A stretch of DNA of 64,000 nt from 9FT-COMBO-48-23 sp963754385 (GTDB taxonomy: Bacteria > Chloroflexota > Dehalococcoidia > GIF9 > UBA5629). Below are positions 43,801 to 52,093 of the stretch, in pieces. The notes under the pieces are model-generated. The model was not told where the DNA came from and searched no databases. It worked only from the letters and a program-made list of their open reading frames with translations. The stretch covers positions 248,001 to 312,000 of the forward strand of contig CAVWGE010000002.1 in the NCBI GenBank assembly GCA_963754385.1, given 5' to 3'. Every line of letters begins with the position of its first letter. Within the stretch, counting starts at the first letter, position 1. The translations under genes were made by a program, and so were the position numbers.

Positions 43801-44031
43801 ATTCCGCCAGGCTTTATTGGTATATAGAATACGTCCATCAGGTGCCACACTTTGTATCAGGTCGCTGGTATTATCAAACAGGTCACGGTACTGTTCATCA
43901 GGAGAGAGCTTTTCGGATTTCAGCACCTTACTCTTTCTGCCATCACCATGTAATGGGGACCGGACAGTTTGTGAAGCTGCAGCCGTAACCTCCGAGGCCG
44001 CTTCCCCTCTTTGCCTAGTTTTAGTTTGCAT
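40885..44031 (-). CDS. PAS/GAF/HD-GYP c-di-GMP phosphodiesterase-type signalling protein
   Basis: 1048 residues. Five PAS domains occupy about residues 45-670, a GAF domain about 690-845 and an HD-GYP domain about 855-1040. The HD-GYP catalytic residues are intact: HxxRV (GHQQRVTRLA), HDVGK (GSLHDVGKLYIP), HHERLDGSGYP (the GYP loop), and the second metal site KILAVADVVEAM. Such proteins hydrolyse cyclic di-GMP; the PAS and GAF sensors should control this. ATG 44031 is favoured because GGGGGGG lies nine bases upstream; GTG 44040 and ATG 44037 are alternatives. No membrane segment. It stands between an HTH protein and a MEDS/PAS kinase on one strand. Confidence 0.9.
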   Translation of the reverse strand: MQTKTRQRGEAASEVTAAASQTVRSPLHGDGRKSKVLKSEKLSPDEQYRDLFDNTSDLIQSVAPDGRILYTNKAWRNVLGYSEKEIAQLKIWDIISPESMDHCMELFKRVMAGEHVLDIAAVFVAKDGSPIAVEGDSHCRFVEGKPVSTQGFFRDVTKRKQAEEALQESEEKYRDVAERANDGICIIQDGIVKYLNPRLANMWSGTVEEFNDTPFIEHLHPDNLREMADLYKRRIAGEDVPPAYEITLVSKDGSRLYGEVNAGVISYKGKPADLVIIRDITERKQVDEVLRESEQKYRLLAENARDVIWTMDMNLRFTYMSPSVLYLRGYTAEEVMSQSVEEIFTPSSLEVAMKALEEELAIEGMEQNDLTRSRILELEHTCKDGSTVWVEIRVTLLRDQNGRLVGLLGISRDITERKVTEEALRQSEERYRTLFNSKLDGICVMDETMKVLLVNQAAVDIFGFDSIDEALGANPFDFIPVEERERVLAIVKKDMFEHDLRQTNEFRLTNKSGKDIWVSTIGTLTEYQGKLAGLISFRDVTDKKLAEEALRLSEQNFRDSIESSPLGIHVIDKDGKHIYANRAFLNIWGYNTIEEMQAVPRKQRYTPKGYAEHMKIMRKRKQGEDAPLNYEASIVRGDGQVRHLAVSYGELLWNGERQFQAVYQDITERKQAAEQVKKLYSLQTAIRYINEALLKVDDEPALFEQVCHFLAGVEFIKFCWIGLADKESREVKPVAYSGFEDGYLSSLKISLSGSSYSRGPIGTAIKTSQPCTVADIENDPGFPPWREAALKRGYASSLAVPLIYDTEVIGALSIYSGSKGAFGDAEIDFLVEAAADVTLGIRTLRLRRELQQSLASLGKALEGTVNALASVAEVRDPYTAGHQQRVTRLAVAIATEMGLPQEQIEGIHVAGSLHDVGKLYIPAEILSKPGKLNEVEFNLVKMHSQAGYDILKTVEFPWPVAQIVLQHHERLDGSGYPQGLRGEDMLLEAKILAVADVVEAMASHRPYRPSLGMGQALDEISQKSGVLYDPEVVDACFKLFYEKEFKLD

Positions 44032-44075
44032 TACCATCACCCCCCCGTGTGACCATTAAGCTTGCGTACTGTGAA

Positions 44076-44270
44076 TTATTTGGGCCTGTTGTTTTCATTT
44101 TCTGATAGCCACTGGTCAATTACATCTTTTCTGAAGCGCCACTTGTTCCCAACCTTACTAGCTGGTATTCGTCCGCCTTTAGCCAAACGATAAATAGTCG
44201 ACTTATGAAGCCGCAAATATTTCGCGGCTTCATCAATAGTCATTAACCGAGGTTTCCTGTCTTCAATCAC
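44076..44270 (-). CDS. Excisionase-like helix-turn-helix protein
   Basis: 64 residues. The domain MTIDEAAKYLRLHKSTIYRLAKGGRIPASKVGNKWRFRKDVIDQWL is a textbook MerR-like winged-HTH of the excisionase (Xis/AlpA) group, with the recognition helix at KSTIYRLAKGG and a wing after WRF. GTG 44270 is chosen because AAGGAGG lies six bases before it; TTG 44291 would place that site inside the gene. There is no integrase, attachment site or phage gene nearby, so it is more likely a DNA-binding regulator of its own operon. It is 36 bases upstream of the HD-GYP gene and has a strong promoter. Confidence 0.8.
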   Translation of the reverse strand: MIEDRKPRLMTIDEAAKYLRLHKSTIYRLAKGGRIPASKVGNKWRFRKDVIDQWLSENENNRPK

Positions 44271-44378
44271 AAATGCCTCCTTTTTTAACAATATGATTAT
44301 CGGCTAAATTAATAACCATTTACATGTATTTTTCACTAAATATCAATTTATTCCACCAAAATTAACTAATTATAACTT

Positions 44379-44407
44379 ATTTTAGCCAATTATCAGCAAA
44401 ATGTCAA
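44379..44407 (-). promoter_or_regulatory. Promoter of the HTH-HD-GYP-kinase operon
   Basis: Minus-strand TTGACA (44402-44407), a 17-base spacer, and TAAAAT (44379-44384), both near consensus. It predicts a leader of about 100 bases that is AT-rich and may hold a binding site for the HTH protein. The rest of the 44292-44602 gap shows no coding sequence. Confidence 0.78.
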
Positions 44408-44602
44408 GTGAGTGAGTTAGGTCGGAAGTACTGATTTTGACTAAGATAATAGTCACCGTTTAAAGGAGGCAGCCTGCAGATTTTGTATCCAGTATAATGG
44501 CTATCGAATCACAGCATACAAAAATAAACCGATTTCTTGTATGATAGCAATCTGTCCTTAACCGTCTAGAGGGAACGATATAACCACGCCCAGCTCTATC
44601 TT

Positions 44603-45565
44603 TTACAAGGCCTTCGTGCCGTTATACCAGTAGAGCTCGTAGTTGTCCCGACTCTGTTCCTTAGCCCAGTACATGGCGGTGTCGGCATTCTTAAACAAGG
44701 TCTCGACATCTTCGCCATCTTCCGGATAGATGGCGATGCCAATGCTGGTTGTGACACGAATCTGATAAGCATCAAGCACAAACGGCTTTCGAAAGGCTTC
44801 TAAGATCTTCTGGGCAACCCTGATAGCATCTTCCATCTTATCGATTTGTAGCAGCAACACCACAAACTCGTCGCCACCCATGCGGGCAACCGTATCACTC
44901 TTGCGGACAATGCCTATCAACCGCTCTCCAGCAGCCCTGAGCAACTCATCACCAACGCTATGTCCGAAGGTATCGTTAACGGTCTTGAATCGGTCTAAAT
45001 CGAGCATCATTACGGCCAGCCTGGTATCATTGCGCTGCGCCTGAGCCAGCCCCACAGTAAGGCGATCACTCAACAATAACCTGTTAGGTAATCCGGTCAA
45101 GGGGTCATGTGTGGCCATGTCGGCGAGTTTTTGCTCCAACTGTTTGCGCTCAGTTATGTCCATAAAGCTTCCCGCTGTGGCTCGTTTCTCTTTGTATTCT
45201 GTGGAGGTTACCTTTTCTAAAACCCAAATTATCTCGCCGTTCTTCTTTACAAACCGGTACTCATAGGGGAGAGAACTCACACCCTTCAGGCTCTCTATCG
45301 CCCTCTCCCTGACTGTTTCCCTATCCTCGGTATAGACAAGGTTCAGAGAATATTGACCCAATAACTCCAGCTCTGAATAGCCTGTAAGCTCCTGAAACAG
45401 AGAATTGACATACTGAAATTTCCCATCCTGGACAATATAAATCCCTGTCCCGGCACACCGTAACAAAGCTTGAGCCAGGTCCGATGACTCACTCGGCTTC
45501 TGCCGGCTTTTCTCCGATGCCCTGCTCCCTTTTTGTTTATCTCTTGAGTTTGGCATGGCTTTCAC
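44603..45565 (-). CDS. PAS-GGDEF diguanylate cyclase
   Basis: 320 residues: a basic N-terminal linker, one PAS domain (about residues 27-145) and a GGDEF domain (about 150-315). The active-site loop is intact, RMGGDEFVVLL. An RKSD lies five residues before it, matching the RxxD inhibitory I-site. It should make c-di-GMP from GTP with product inhibition, opposing the HD-GYP protein 560 bases downstream on the same strand. GTG 45565 is used; an in-frame ATG at 45556 is an alternative. Soluble, so the signal is internal. Confidence 0.92.
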   Translation of the reverse strand: MKAMPNSRDKQKGSRASEKSRQKPSESSDLAQALLRCAGTGIYIVQDGKFQYVNSLFQELTGYSELELLGQYSLNLVYTEDRETVRERAIESLKGVSSLPYEYRFVKKNGEIIWVLEKVTSTEYKEKRATAGSFMDITERKQLEQKLADMATHDPLTGLPNRLLLSDRLTVGLAQAQRNDTRLAVMMLDLDRFKTVNDTFGHSVGDELLRAAGERLIGIVRKSDTVARMGGDEFVVLLLQIDKMEDAIRVAQKILEAFRKPFVLDAYQIRVTTSIGIAIYPEDGEDVETLFKNADTAMYWAKEQSRDNYELYWYNGTKAL

Positions 45566-45704
45566 AGTTAACCGAAAATCCCGATACCGAATTTGGCGAA
45601 TTTACGACCTGCCCAGGTTATCTTATAAGTATATCAAATTTTAAGCGGCAATAAAAGCTAGACATTGTATCATTTGTTCAGGCTTTTTGGGGGAGAAGAG
45701 AGCT

Positions 45705-46016
45705 GTCCTAAACGCATGTAGCCACGAGGCTTTAGCCTCGTGTGCACAACCCTAAAGGGTCGAGGCTACATTTCTGGTTTAAATCACAAATGTAGCCATG
45801 AGGTTTTAACCTCATGGTCTCGACCCGAAAGGGTCGTAGATTCTTCCCCTTCACTTCATTCAGGGTCAGAATGACATTCAATTTGATGCGTTTTAGTCAT
45901 TGGCATTTTGGGTTTTAGATTTATCTAGGATTTAGTATTTAGATATTAGCATTTCTTGAACATGTAGCCACGAGGCTTTAGCCTCGTGTGCACGACCCTA
46001 AAGGGTCGTGACTACA
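45705..46016. repeat. Dispersed repeat cluster
   Basis: Four pieces in a row between the cyclase and serA: two hairpin-type copies of CACGAGGCTTTAGCCTCGTG with the AACCCTAAAGGGTCG companion; one variant CATGAGGTTTTAACCTCATG; a short TCATTCTGA-type stretch; then an AT-rich tail that runs GTATTTAGATATTAG. The hairpins are followed by conserved TGTAGCC starts. No coding sequence is seen in the 570-base gap. Confidence 0.75.
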
Positions 46017-46138
46017 TCAGTCGGTTCACAATCCGTGCCAGATTAAAAAGACAGGAGATTGTGACCAGTCTATTATGGATGACAACGAAAAAGGGCAGCC
46101 TATGATTTGAATGTTTTTAGCCAATGCCCAAGCCAGTT

Positions 46139-47713
46139 CTACAGCTTAACCAGCTTGGCAGCATAGACATCAGGTAGGTCAAGGATTTCGTGTATTTGCT
46201 CTTCTGGGAGTGCTTCATCCAGTGCCAGAATCATAAGCGCCTGGCCTCTGGGCTGTAGCCGGACCAGTTGCATGGAGCTGACATTGATATCTGCTTTGCC
46301 GGTTATAGTACCCACAGCGCCGATAAGCCCGGGACGGTCGCGATGGTCGCTGAACAAAAAATAACCACCGGTGGGTACGATGTCCGGCCAAAAATTGTTT
46401 ATCCTAACGACGTGAGTTTCGCCACGCAACACGGTGCCGGCAACTATGGTCACTCCGGCATCGGTGACAGTTTCCAGAGTAATCAGGCTCGCATAGTTCT
46501 CACAGGTGGTTTCTTTCTGCTCGATAATCTTTATGCCCCGCTGAGTGGCAATAAGAGCAGCATTGACCAGATTAACCCTTTCTTCACTTATTCCCTCCAG
46601 CAAACCGCCGATTACTGATGCTTTTATGGCGCTGGTATCATAATTGGCAATCTCACCGTTATATTTAATCTGGATGCTCTTTATCTGCCCTTCCATCAGC
46701 TGCCTAGCCAATCTACCCAGCGTTGAAGCCACGTACATAAATGGAGCCAGTACACCCAGCATCTCAGCTGGAATCTGCGGAGCATTCACAGCATATCTGG
46801 CTGGCTGACCATTCAACACAGCCATGACCTGCTCAGCAACCTCAAGGGCAACACTGGCCTGCGCCTCGGTAGTGGAGGCGCCCAGGTGAGGAGTAACGAT
46901 AATCCTGTCGCTTTGGAAAAGTACGCTATCGGTCACGGGCTCTTTGACAAAGACGTCTATAGCTGCGCCGGCCACTTTCTCCGCCTCCACTGCCTTAAAC
47001 AAGGCTTCCTCATCAATAAGTCCACCACGGGCACAATTGATAATACGCACCGTTGGCTTCACCTTGCTTAGTTCCCTGGTACCAATCAGCCGCTTGGTCT
47101 GGGAAGTCAATGGCAGATGAAGCGTGATAAAGTCAGACTCCTTCAGCAACTGCTCCAGAGATACCAACTCCACAGCCAAATTGCGGGCGTAATCAGCGGA
47201 GACAAAGGGGTCATAACCGATGAGCCGCATTTTAAAAGCCTGCGCCCGCCTGGCAACCTCGGAGCCAACATTACCCAACCCGATGATGCCCAAGGTCTTG
47301 CCTCTGAGCTCAATACCCATATAGTCGCTACGTTGCCAGACACCTGCTTTGAGCTTAGCATCGGCTTGCGGAATGTGCCGAGCCAGAGCCAACATCATGG
47401 CAATAGAATGCTCGGCAGCAGCCATAGTATTACCGGTGGGAGCGTTGACCACCACCACCCCCTGCCTGGTAGCAGCCTCAACGTCAATGTTGTCCAGACC
47501 AACACCAGCCCGGGCAATAACCTGAAGTTTTTTACCAGCCTGGATGATATCGGCAGTAGCTTTAGTCTCACTGCGGACTATCAAGGCATCATAATCACCG
47601 ATTATTCTCTTAAGCTCATCCGGTTTAAGTCCGAGCTTAACATCGACTTCCGCCTGAGCCTTTAAAGCTTCTATCCCTTCCTTAGCTACGGGGTCGGCAA
47701 TAAGAATTTTCAT
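46139..47713 (-). CDS. serA: D-3-phosphoglycerate dehydrogenase
   Basis: Oxidises 3-phosphoglycerate with NAD+, the committed step to serine. The NAD site is LGIIGLGNVGSEVARRA (about residues 140-156). The catalytic Arg is in INCARGGLIDEEAL (about 228-241), Glu in DVFVKEPV, and His in VTPHLGASTTEA (about 278-289). An ASB (allosteric) domain and a C-terminal ACT domain (GLIGAVGTITGKADINVSSMQL, about 455-476) indicate the long form with serine control. At 524 residues it fits. It follows the class V aminotransferase, and the two together would make the first two serine steps. Confidence 0.95.
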   Translation of the reverse strand: MKILIADPVAKEGIEALKAQAEVDVKLGLKPDELKRIIGDYDALIVRSETKATADIIQAGKKLQVIARAGVGLDNIDVEAATRQGVVVVNAPTGNTMAAAEHSIAMMLALARHIPQADAKLKAGVWQRSDYMGIELRGKTLGIIGLGNVGSEVARRAQAFKMRLIGYDPFVSADYARNLAVELVSLEQLLKESDFITLHLPLTSQTKRLIGTRELSKVKPTVRIINCARGGLIDEEALFKAVEAEKVAGAAIDVFVKEPVTDSVLFQSDRIIVTPHLGASTTEAQASVALEVAEQVMAVLNGQPARYAVNAPQIPAEMLGVLAPFMYVASTLGRLARQLMEGQIKSIQIKYNGEIANYDTSAIKASVIGGLLEGISEERVNLVNAALIATQRGIKIIEQKETTCENYASLITLETVTDAGVTIVAGTVLRGETHVVRINNFWPDIVPTGGYFLFSDHRDRPGLIGAVGTITGKADINVSSMQLVRLQPRGQALMILALDEALPEEQIHEILDLPDVYAAKLVKL

Positions 47714-47757
47714 GACAAACTTCCTCGGGTCTTTAGTCCTGCCTCTACCTTGCTGGC

Positions 47758-48840
47758 TTATGAACTCGCCTGAGGAATAACCTTAGCTATAGCATCCAGT
47801 ACCTCTTTGATATCTTTTTCCGAGACCCAGCCCAGGTGACCGATACGGAAGATTTTCCCCGATAGATTGCCTTGTCCTCCAGCAAGAATAACACCATGTT
47901 CATTTTCAAGCAACTGAAGCAACTTAGATACATCGAGCTTTTCTGAAGCCCTGATGGCGGTTACGGTATTTGAAGCATACTTTTCTTCAGGGAGTATAGA
48001 CAACCCCATAGATTTAGCTCCGTTTCGGGCCAGACCAGCTATTTTAGCATGGCGGGCGAATAGTTTAGGTAAGCCCTCAGCCAACATCATATCCAATGCC
48101 ACAGCCAAGCCAAAGAACACTGAAACGGCCGGGGTCGCGGGTGTTTGTCCCTTCTCCAAATAGTCCTTGGCTAATGTAAAATCCCAGTAATAACGGGGCA
48201 TTTTTGCCTTGGCATGAGCCTGCCATGCTTTCTCGCTGACGCTGACCATCGCCAGTCCCGGCGGCACCATCCAGCCTTTTTGAGACGCTGTAATCACCAC
48301 ATCGCAGTGCCAGGCATCGACAGGCAGGTCAATCGAGCCAAGTCCACTTATGGCATCAACCAGTATAAGCTTGTCGAACTCCTTGGCAACAGTGCTGATA
48401 GATTTCAGGTCGTTAGTAACTCCGGTGGAAGTCTCATTATGCGTCACCAACATCGCTTTGATTCCGGAATCAGCCTTCAAAGCTTGGCGTACAGCATCCG
48501 GGTCAACCGGTTTGCCCCATTCGAAATTGAGGCGTTTTACCTCCGCACCGTAAATTTCAGCAATTTCAGCAAAACGGTCGCCGAAGTTGCCGCAAGAGGT
48601 AGCCAGGACTTTATCACCGGGGGATAAAGTATTGACAACGGCTGCCTCCATGCCGCCGGTACCTGAGCCGGTCAGCAGAAAAACATCGTTTTTAGTCTGG
48701 AAAATTTCCTTCAACTTAGGCGTGATATCACGGATAATCTGGGCAAATTCCTTGCCCCGGTGATTTATCATCTGCCTACCCATGGCTTTTAAAATCTCCG
48801 GCGGACAGGGGGTGGGTCCGGGTATTCTTAATTGTTGCAT
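47758..48840 (-). CDS. Class V aminotransferase, AGXT-like; probable phosphoserine aminotransferase role
   Basis: A fold-type I PLP enzyme of 360 residues. The start RIPGPTPCPPEIL and TGSGTGGMEAAVVNTL (about 57-72) are the alanine-glyoxylate/serine-pyruvate aminotransferase pattern. VDAISGLGSIDLPVDAWHCDVVITASQKGWMVPPGLA holds the Asp and the PLP Lys (about 168-205). Because serA follows by 44 bases, it probably transaminates 3-phosphohydroxypyruvate to phosphoserine, as some AGXT-like enzymes do in place of SerC; this is inference. ATG 48840 has GGAGGT seven bases upstream; a longer frame to 48870 lacks it. No serB is in the window. Confidence 0.85.
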   Translation of the reverse strand: MQQLRIPGPTPCPPEILKAMGRQMINHRGKEFAQIIRDITPKLKEIFQTKNDVFLLTGSGTGGMEAAVVNTLSPGDKVLATSCGNFGDRFAEIAEIYGAEVKRLNFEWGKPVDPDAVRQALKADSGIKAMLVTHNETSTGVTNDLKSISTVAKEFDKLILVDAISGLGSIDLPVDAWHCDVVITASQKGWMVPPGLAMVSVSEKAWQAHAKAKMPRYYWDFTLAKDYLEKGQTPATPAVSVFFGLAVALDMMLAEGLPKLFARHAKIAGLARNGAKSMGLSILPEEKYASNTVTAIRASEKLDVSKLLQLLENEHGVILAGGQGNLSGKIFRIGHLGWVSEKDIKEVLDAIAKVIPQASS

Positions 48841-48866
48841 GTCATACCTCCATTTTAATAGACAGT

Positions 48867-50066
48867 TCAACTGCCGGCAATCTTGGCAAAGCGCCGTTTA
48901 CCTACCTTGATTATACTACCCTTCTTGATTTGCGCCATCTCCAGATCCTCAGTAACCGCCTCCCCATTAATTTCAATAGCGCCCTGAGCCAAAAGACGTC
49001 TTACCTCCGAGCGACTCTTAGTCAATCCCGCCTTAGTCAACTCAACCGAGAGGGTACTTTTGAGCCCAACAGAGGCGTTTAGCATTACGACCGCCCCATC
49101 GGGCACCTCTCCCTTCTGAAACACCTTAGCGAAATGTCCCTCTGCCTCACGGGCAGCTCGAGCCCCGTGGAATTGAGCCACTATTTCATAAGCCAAGCGT
49201 TTCTTAACCACCATCGGATTAATTGACCCGTTTGCCATTTGCACCTTGAACTCGGCGATTTCCTCATCCGGTACATCGGTCACCAGCTCAAGATAATCAA
49301 CTATGAGGCTGTCGGGAATCGACATGACCTTACCATAAATCTCGTTTGGTGGTTCATCAACGCCTATGTAGTTGCCCAGGCTCTTGCTCATCTTCTGGCT
49401 GCCGTCAGTACCGACAAGAAGAGGAACAAGAAACACTTGCTGTGGTCGCTGCCCCATCGTCTGTTGCAGTTCCCTGCCTACAAGGCAATTGAATTTCTGG
49501 TCGGTGCCGCCGAATTCAACGTCAGCCTCTATGGCTACCGAATCATAGGCCTGGAGTAAAGGATAAAGCAGTTCGGTGATAGCAATAGGCCGCCCAGAGC
49601 TGTACCGATTGCCAAAGTCCTCCCTGGCCAGAAACTGGGCAACGGTGAATTTGCTGGTGAGTTTGATGACATCTTCAAGCCCGAACTTACCGAACCACTC
49701 GCTCTGCCATCTCACCTCTGTCTTATCCTTATCAACCACTTTGAAGAACTGTTTCATATAGGTTTCAGCATTAGTCCGCACTTCTTCAGCAGAAAGCATG
49801 GAACGAGTAGCCGACATACCACTGGGGTCGCCAATCCGGGCCGTCCAGTCACCAACGATAAGGACAACCCGATGACCCAGCTGTTGCAATTGGCGCAACT
49901 TCCTCAAGCCAACCACATGCCCCAGATGTATATCCGGGCAACTAGGGTCGAAACCCTGTTTCAATCTCAGTGGTTTCCCTGATTCGAGCAACTTTATTAG
50001 CTCAGACTCAACTATAGTCTCAGCTACTGCCCGTTTTAACAGCCATTTAAGGTCAGGAGCGGTCAT
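48867..50066 (-). CDS. tyrS: Tyrosyl-tRNA synthetase
   Basis: A class I synthetase of 399 residues charging tRNA-Tyr. The HIGH motif is replaced by PDIHLGHV (about residues 43-50), typical of TyrS. The KMSKS loop is QKMSKSLGNYIG (about 226-237). A C-terminal S4 RNA-binding domain (about 340-395) with KSRSEVRRLLAQGAIEINGEAV recognises the tRNA. This is the shorter TyrZ-like type. ATG 50066. It sits between ribF and the class V aminotransferase in a minus-strand operon that also makes aromatic precursors. Confidence 0.95.
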   Translation of the reverse strand: MTAPDLKWLLKRAVAETIVESELIKLLESGKPLRLKQGFDPSCPDIHLGHVVGLRKLRQLQQLGHRVVLIVGDWTARIGDPSGMSATRSMLSAEEVRTNAETYMKQFFKVVDKDKTEVRWQSEWFGKFGLEDVIKLTSKFTVAQFLAREDFGNRYSSGRPIAITELLYPLLQAYDSVAIEADVEFGGTDQKFNCLVGRELQQTMGQRPQQVFLVPLLVGTDGSQKMSKSLGNYIGVDEPPNEIYGKVMSIPDSLIVDYLELVTDVPDEEIAEFKVQMANGSINPMVVKKRLAYEIVAQFHGARAAREAEGHFAKVFQKGEVPDGAVVMLNASVGLKSTLSVELTKAGLTKSRSEVRRLLAQGAIEINGEAVTEDLEMAQIKKGSIIKVGKRRFAKIAGS

Positions 50067-50086
50067 GTTGTAAGTCTAACCCCAGA

Positions 50087-51031
50087 TTATTTCATCCGTT
50101 CGCTTAGAATTTTTCTTGCCTGCTCTACATCCTTACCCATTTGAGACTTTAGTTTTTCCACAGTATCAAAGCGCTTTTCGTCTCTCAGCTTATCTACGAG
50201 GTCAAGCGTGAGCCTCTGCCCGAGCAGGTCTCCTTCATAGTCAATGACATGGGTTTCCACCAGGCGCTTACCGCTTCCAAAGGTAGGACGAACGCCTATG
50301 CTGGTTACCGAAGGCATAAGCTCACGGCCAACATGGGCGATAGTAGCATAAACTCCGTCGCTGGGCAACGCCTGCTCCGGTTTTAGCTCCAGGTTGGCAG
50401 TAGGAAAGCCGAGGGTTCTGCCTCGCCTGTCACCACTCACAACCCGACCGTTGAGACTGAAAAGTCGCCCGAATAGTTTCTCCGCCTTTTTCATATCTCC
50501 CTGAGCCAAAGCCTGACGAATAGCACTACTGCTTACCACCTGACCATCAATAACCACTGGCGGTATGACTTCGACACTGAAGTCCATTTCCTGACCCAGA
50601 AGCCAGAGCTTCTCAGCATCGCCTTCTCTGTCTTTCCCCAGAGCAAAATCAGGACCGATTATCAAGCCACGCATTTTAAGATATTCCTTAAGCAGTTGAA
50701 CGAATCTTTGAGCGGTGAGCCGGGCTAGCTCAGAAGTGAAAGGTAAGACAACAATCACATCAATTCCCAAATTCCGAATCAAACTGATTCTAGTCTCCAT
50801 ATCACTCAGCCAGAGCAATTTGTTCTCCGGGGACAGCACCGCTTTTGGGTGGGATTTAAAGGTAACTACGCTGCTGAGCCAGTTTTTCTTCCGAGCTTCA
50901 TCTCTCAAATGAGTCAGCAAGCGTTGATGTCCCAGGTGAATCCCATCGAAGACACCGATAGTAAGCAGCGTCTCCTTTTGTGGCTTTACTTTGGCTAGCT
51001 CTTTTTCAATCTGCACGACTGATTTCCCCAA
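50087..51031 (-). CDS. ribF: Bifunctional riboflavin kinase / FMN adenylyltransferase
   Basis: Makes FMN and then FAD. The N-terminal adenylyltransferase has LTIGVFDGIHLGHQRLL (about residues 22-38) with the HxGH nucleotidyltransferase motif, and GPDFALGKDREGD (about 121-133). The C-terminal kinase domain has GRVVSGDRRGRTLGFPTANL (about 196-215) and a YEGDLLGQ block. At 314 residues it is complete. TTG 51031 starts the frame; a GTG five codons later is possible. No FMN riboswitch is seen upstream; the gap to aroF is 33 bases. It supplies FAD for the flavoproteins at 19859 and 56169. Confidence 0.95.
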   Translation of the reverse strand: MGKSVVQIEKELAKVKPQKETLLTIGVFDGIHLGHQRLLTHLRDEARKKNWLSSVVTFKSHPKAVLSPENKLLWLSDMETRISLIRNLGIDVIVVLPFTSELARLTAQRFVQLLKEYLKMRGLIIGPDFALGKDREGDAEKLWLLGQEMDFSVEVIPPVVIDGQVVSSSAIRQALAQGDMKKAEKLFGRLFSLNGRVVSGDRRGRTLGFPTANLELKPEQALPSDGVYATIAHVGRELMPSVTSIGVRPTFGSGKRLVETHVIDYEGDLLGQRLTLDLVDKLRDEKRFDTVEKLKSQMGKDVEQARKILSERMK

Positions 51032-51064
51032 TCAGCTGCCGGATTAAAAACTAAGATTCTACAT

Positions 51065-52093
51065 TTATATAGAAGGCTTAGCCGGGCGCCGGCCTACAGC
51101 CTCAGCCACAAATTTTAGCTGAGACATGAGCTGACGGAAATTAGCAAAGGTGAGCGACTGAGGACCATCTTTAAGTGCCAAATCGGGATTGGGATGCACC
51201 TCTACTATTAGACCATCAGCCCCAGCAGCTACTGCAGCTAAAGCCATAGGAATCACCAGATACCACTTGCCCGTGCCGTGGCTCGGGTCAGCAATAATCG
51301 GCAAATGGCTAACTTTTTGAATAATTGGGATAACGCTTATATCCATAGTGTTCCGGGTATAGGTTTCAAAAGTTCTAATACCACGCTCGCAAAGCATGAG
51401 TTGCTCATCACCTTGGGCCAGTATATATTCAGCAGCCAACAACCACTCCTGAACAGTGGCAGATAGCCCTCGCTTCAGCATTACAGGCTTGCCTGTTTTA
51501 CCGACTTCCTCAAGGAGATTAAAATTTTGCATATTGCGAGCGCCTATCTGGAGAATGTCAGCATATCTCGCCACCAGTTCGACTTCACTGAGTGACATGA
51601 CTTCAGTTATAACCGGTAAGCCAACCTCTTTCCTGACCTGAGCCAGGAGTTTAAGCCCCTGCTCACCGAGACCACGGAACTGATACGGCGACGTGCTAGG
51701 TTTAAAAGCTCCGCCGCGCAAGATAGTCGCTCCAGCCGCTTTCACAGCTCTGGCTGTTTCCAAAAGCTGCTGCTCACTCTCCACAGCACACGGCCCAGCC
51801 ATAACCACTATTTCCTCGCCGCCAATAGTAATCCCACCAACTTTAACCGTAGTGTCTAAGGGATGAAACTCACGGCTGCTAAGCTTATATGGTTTGCTAA
51901 CCCGGATAACTTCATCGACACCGGGGAGCATTTCCAGCATGTCCTCAAGTTCCGGGAAAATTTGCCCCACCACACCGATGATAGTCCGCTCCACGCCTTG
52001 GGACACGTGCGTCTTCAAGTCAGCCGATTCAATCCGCTTAATTACCCCAGCGATTTCCTTATCGCTTGAGCCTACTTTCATAACCACTATCAT
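51065..52093 (-). CDS. aroF: 3-deoxy-7-phosphoheptulonate (DAHP) synthase, type I-beta
   Basis: Condenses PEP and erythrose 4-phosphate, the entry to aromatic synthesis. A ferredoxin-like N-terminal domain (about residues 1-70) precedes a KDO8P-synthase-like barrel. Key blocks: VMAGPCAVES (about 86-95); GGAFKPSTSPYQFRG (about 113-127); ARNMQNFNLL; CERGIRTFETYTRNTMD; and DPSHGTGK (about 275-282) with the metal His. The N-terminal domain is the one that in Thermotoga-type enzymes brings feedback inhibition. ATG 52093 overlaps the aroH stop (ATGA). No leader peptide or attenuator is seen in this operon. Confidence 0.94.
   Translation of the reverse strand: MIVVMKVGSSDKEIAGVIKRIESADLKTHVSQGVERTIIGVVGQIFPELEDMLEMLPGVDEVIRVSKPYKLSSREFHPLDTTVKVGGITIGGEEIVVMAGPCAVESEQQLLETARAVKAAGATILRGGAFKPSTSPYQFRGLGEQGLKLLAQVRKEVGLPVITEVMSLSEVELVARYADILQIGARNMQNFNLLEEVGKTGKPVMLKRGLSATVQEWLLAAEYILAQGDEQLMLCERGIRTFETYTRNTMDISVIPIIQKVSHLPIIADPSHGTGKWYLVIPMALAAVAAGADGLIVEVHPNPDLALKDGPQSLTFANFRQLMSQLKFVAEAVGRRPAKPSI

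Noticed and set aside
44076..44270. Phage or integrative element signature
   Set aside because: The excisionase-like HTH has no integrase, attachment repeats or phage genes nearby.
47117..47665. 182-residue plus-strand open frame
   Set aside because: Antisense to serA.
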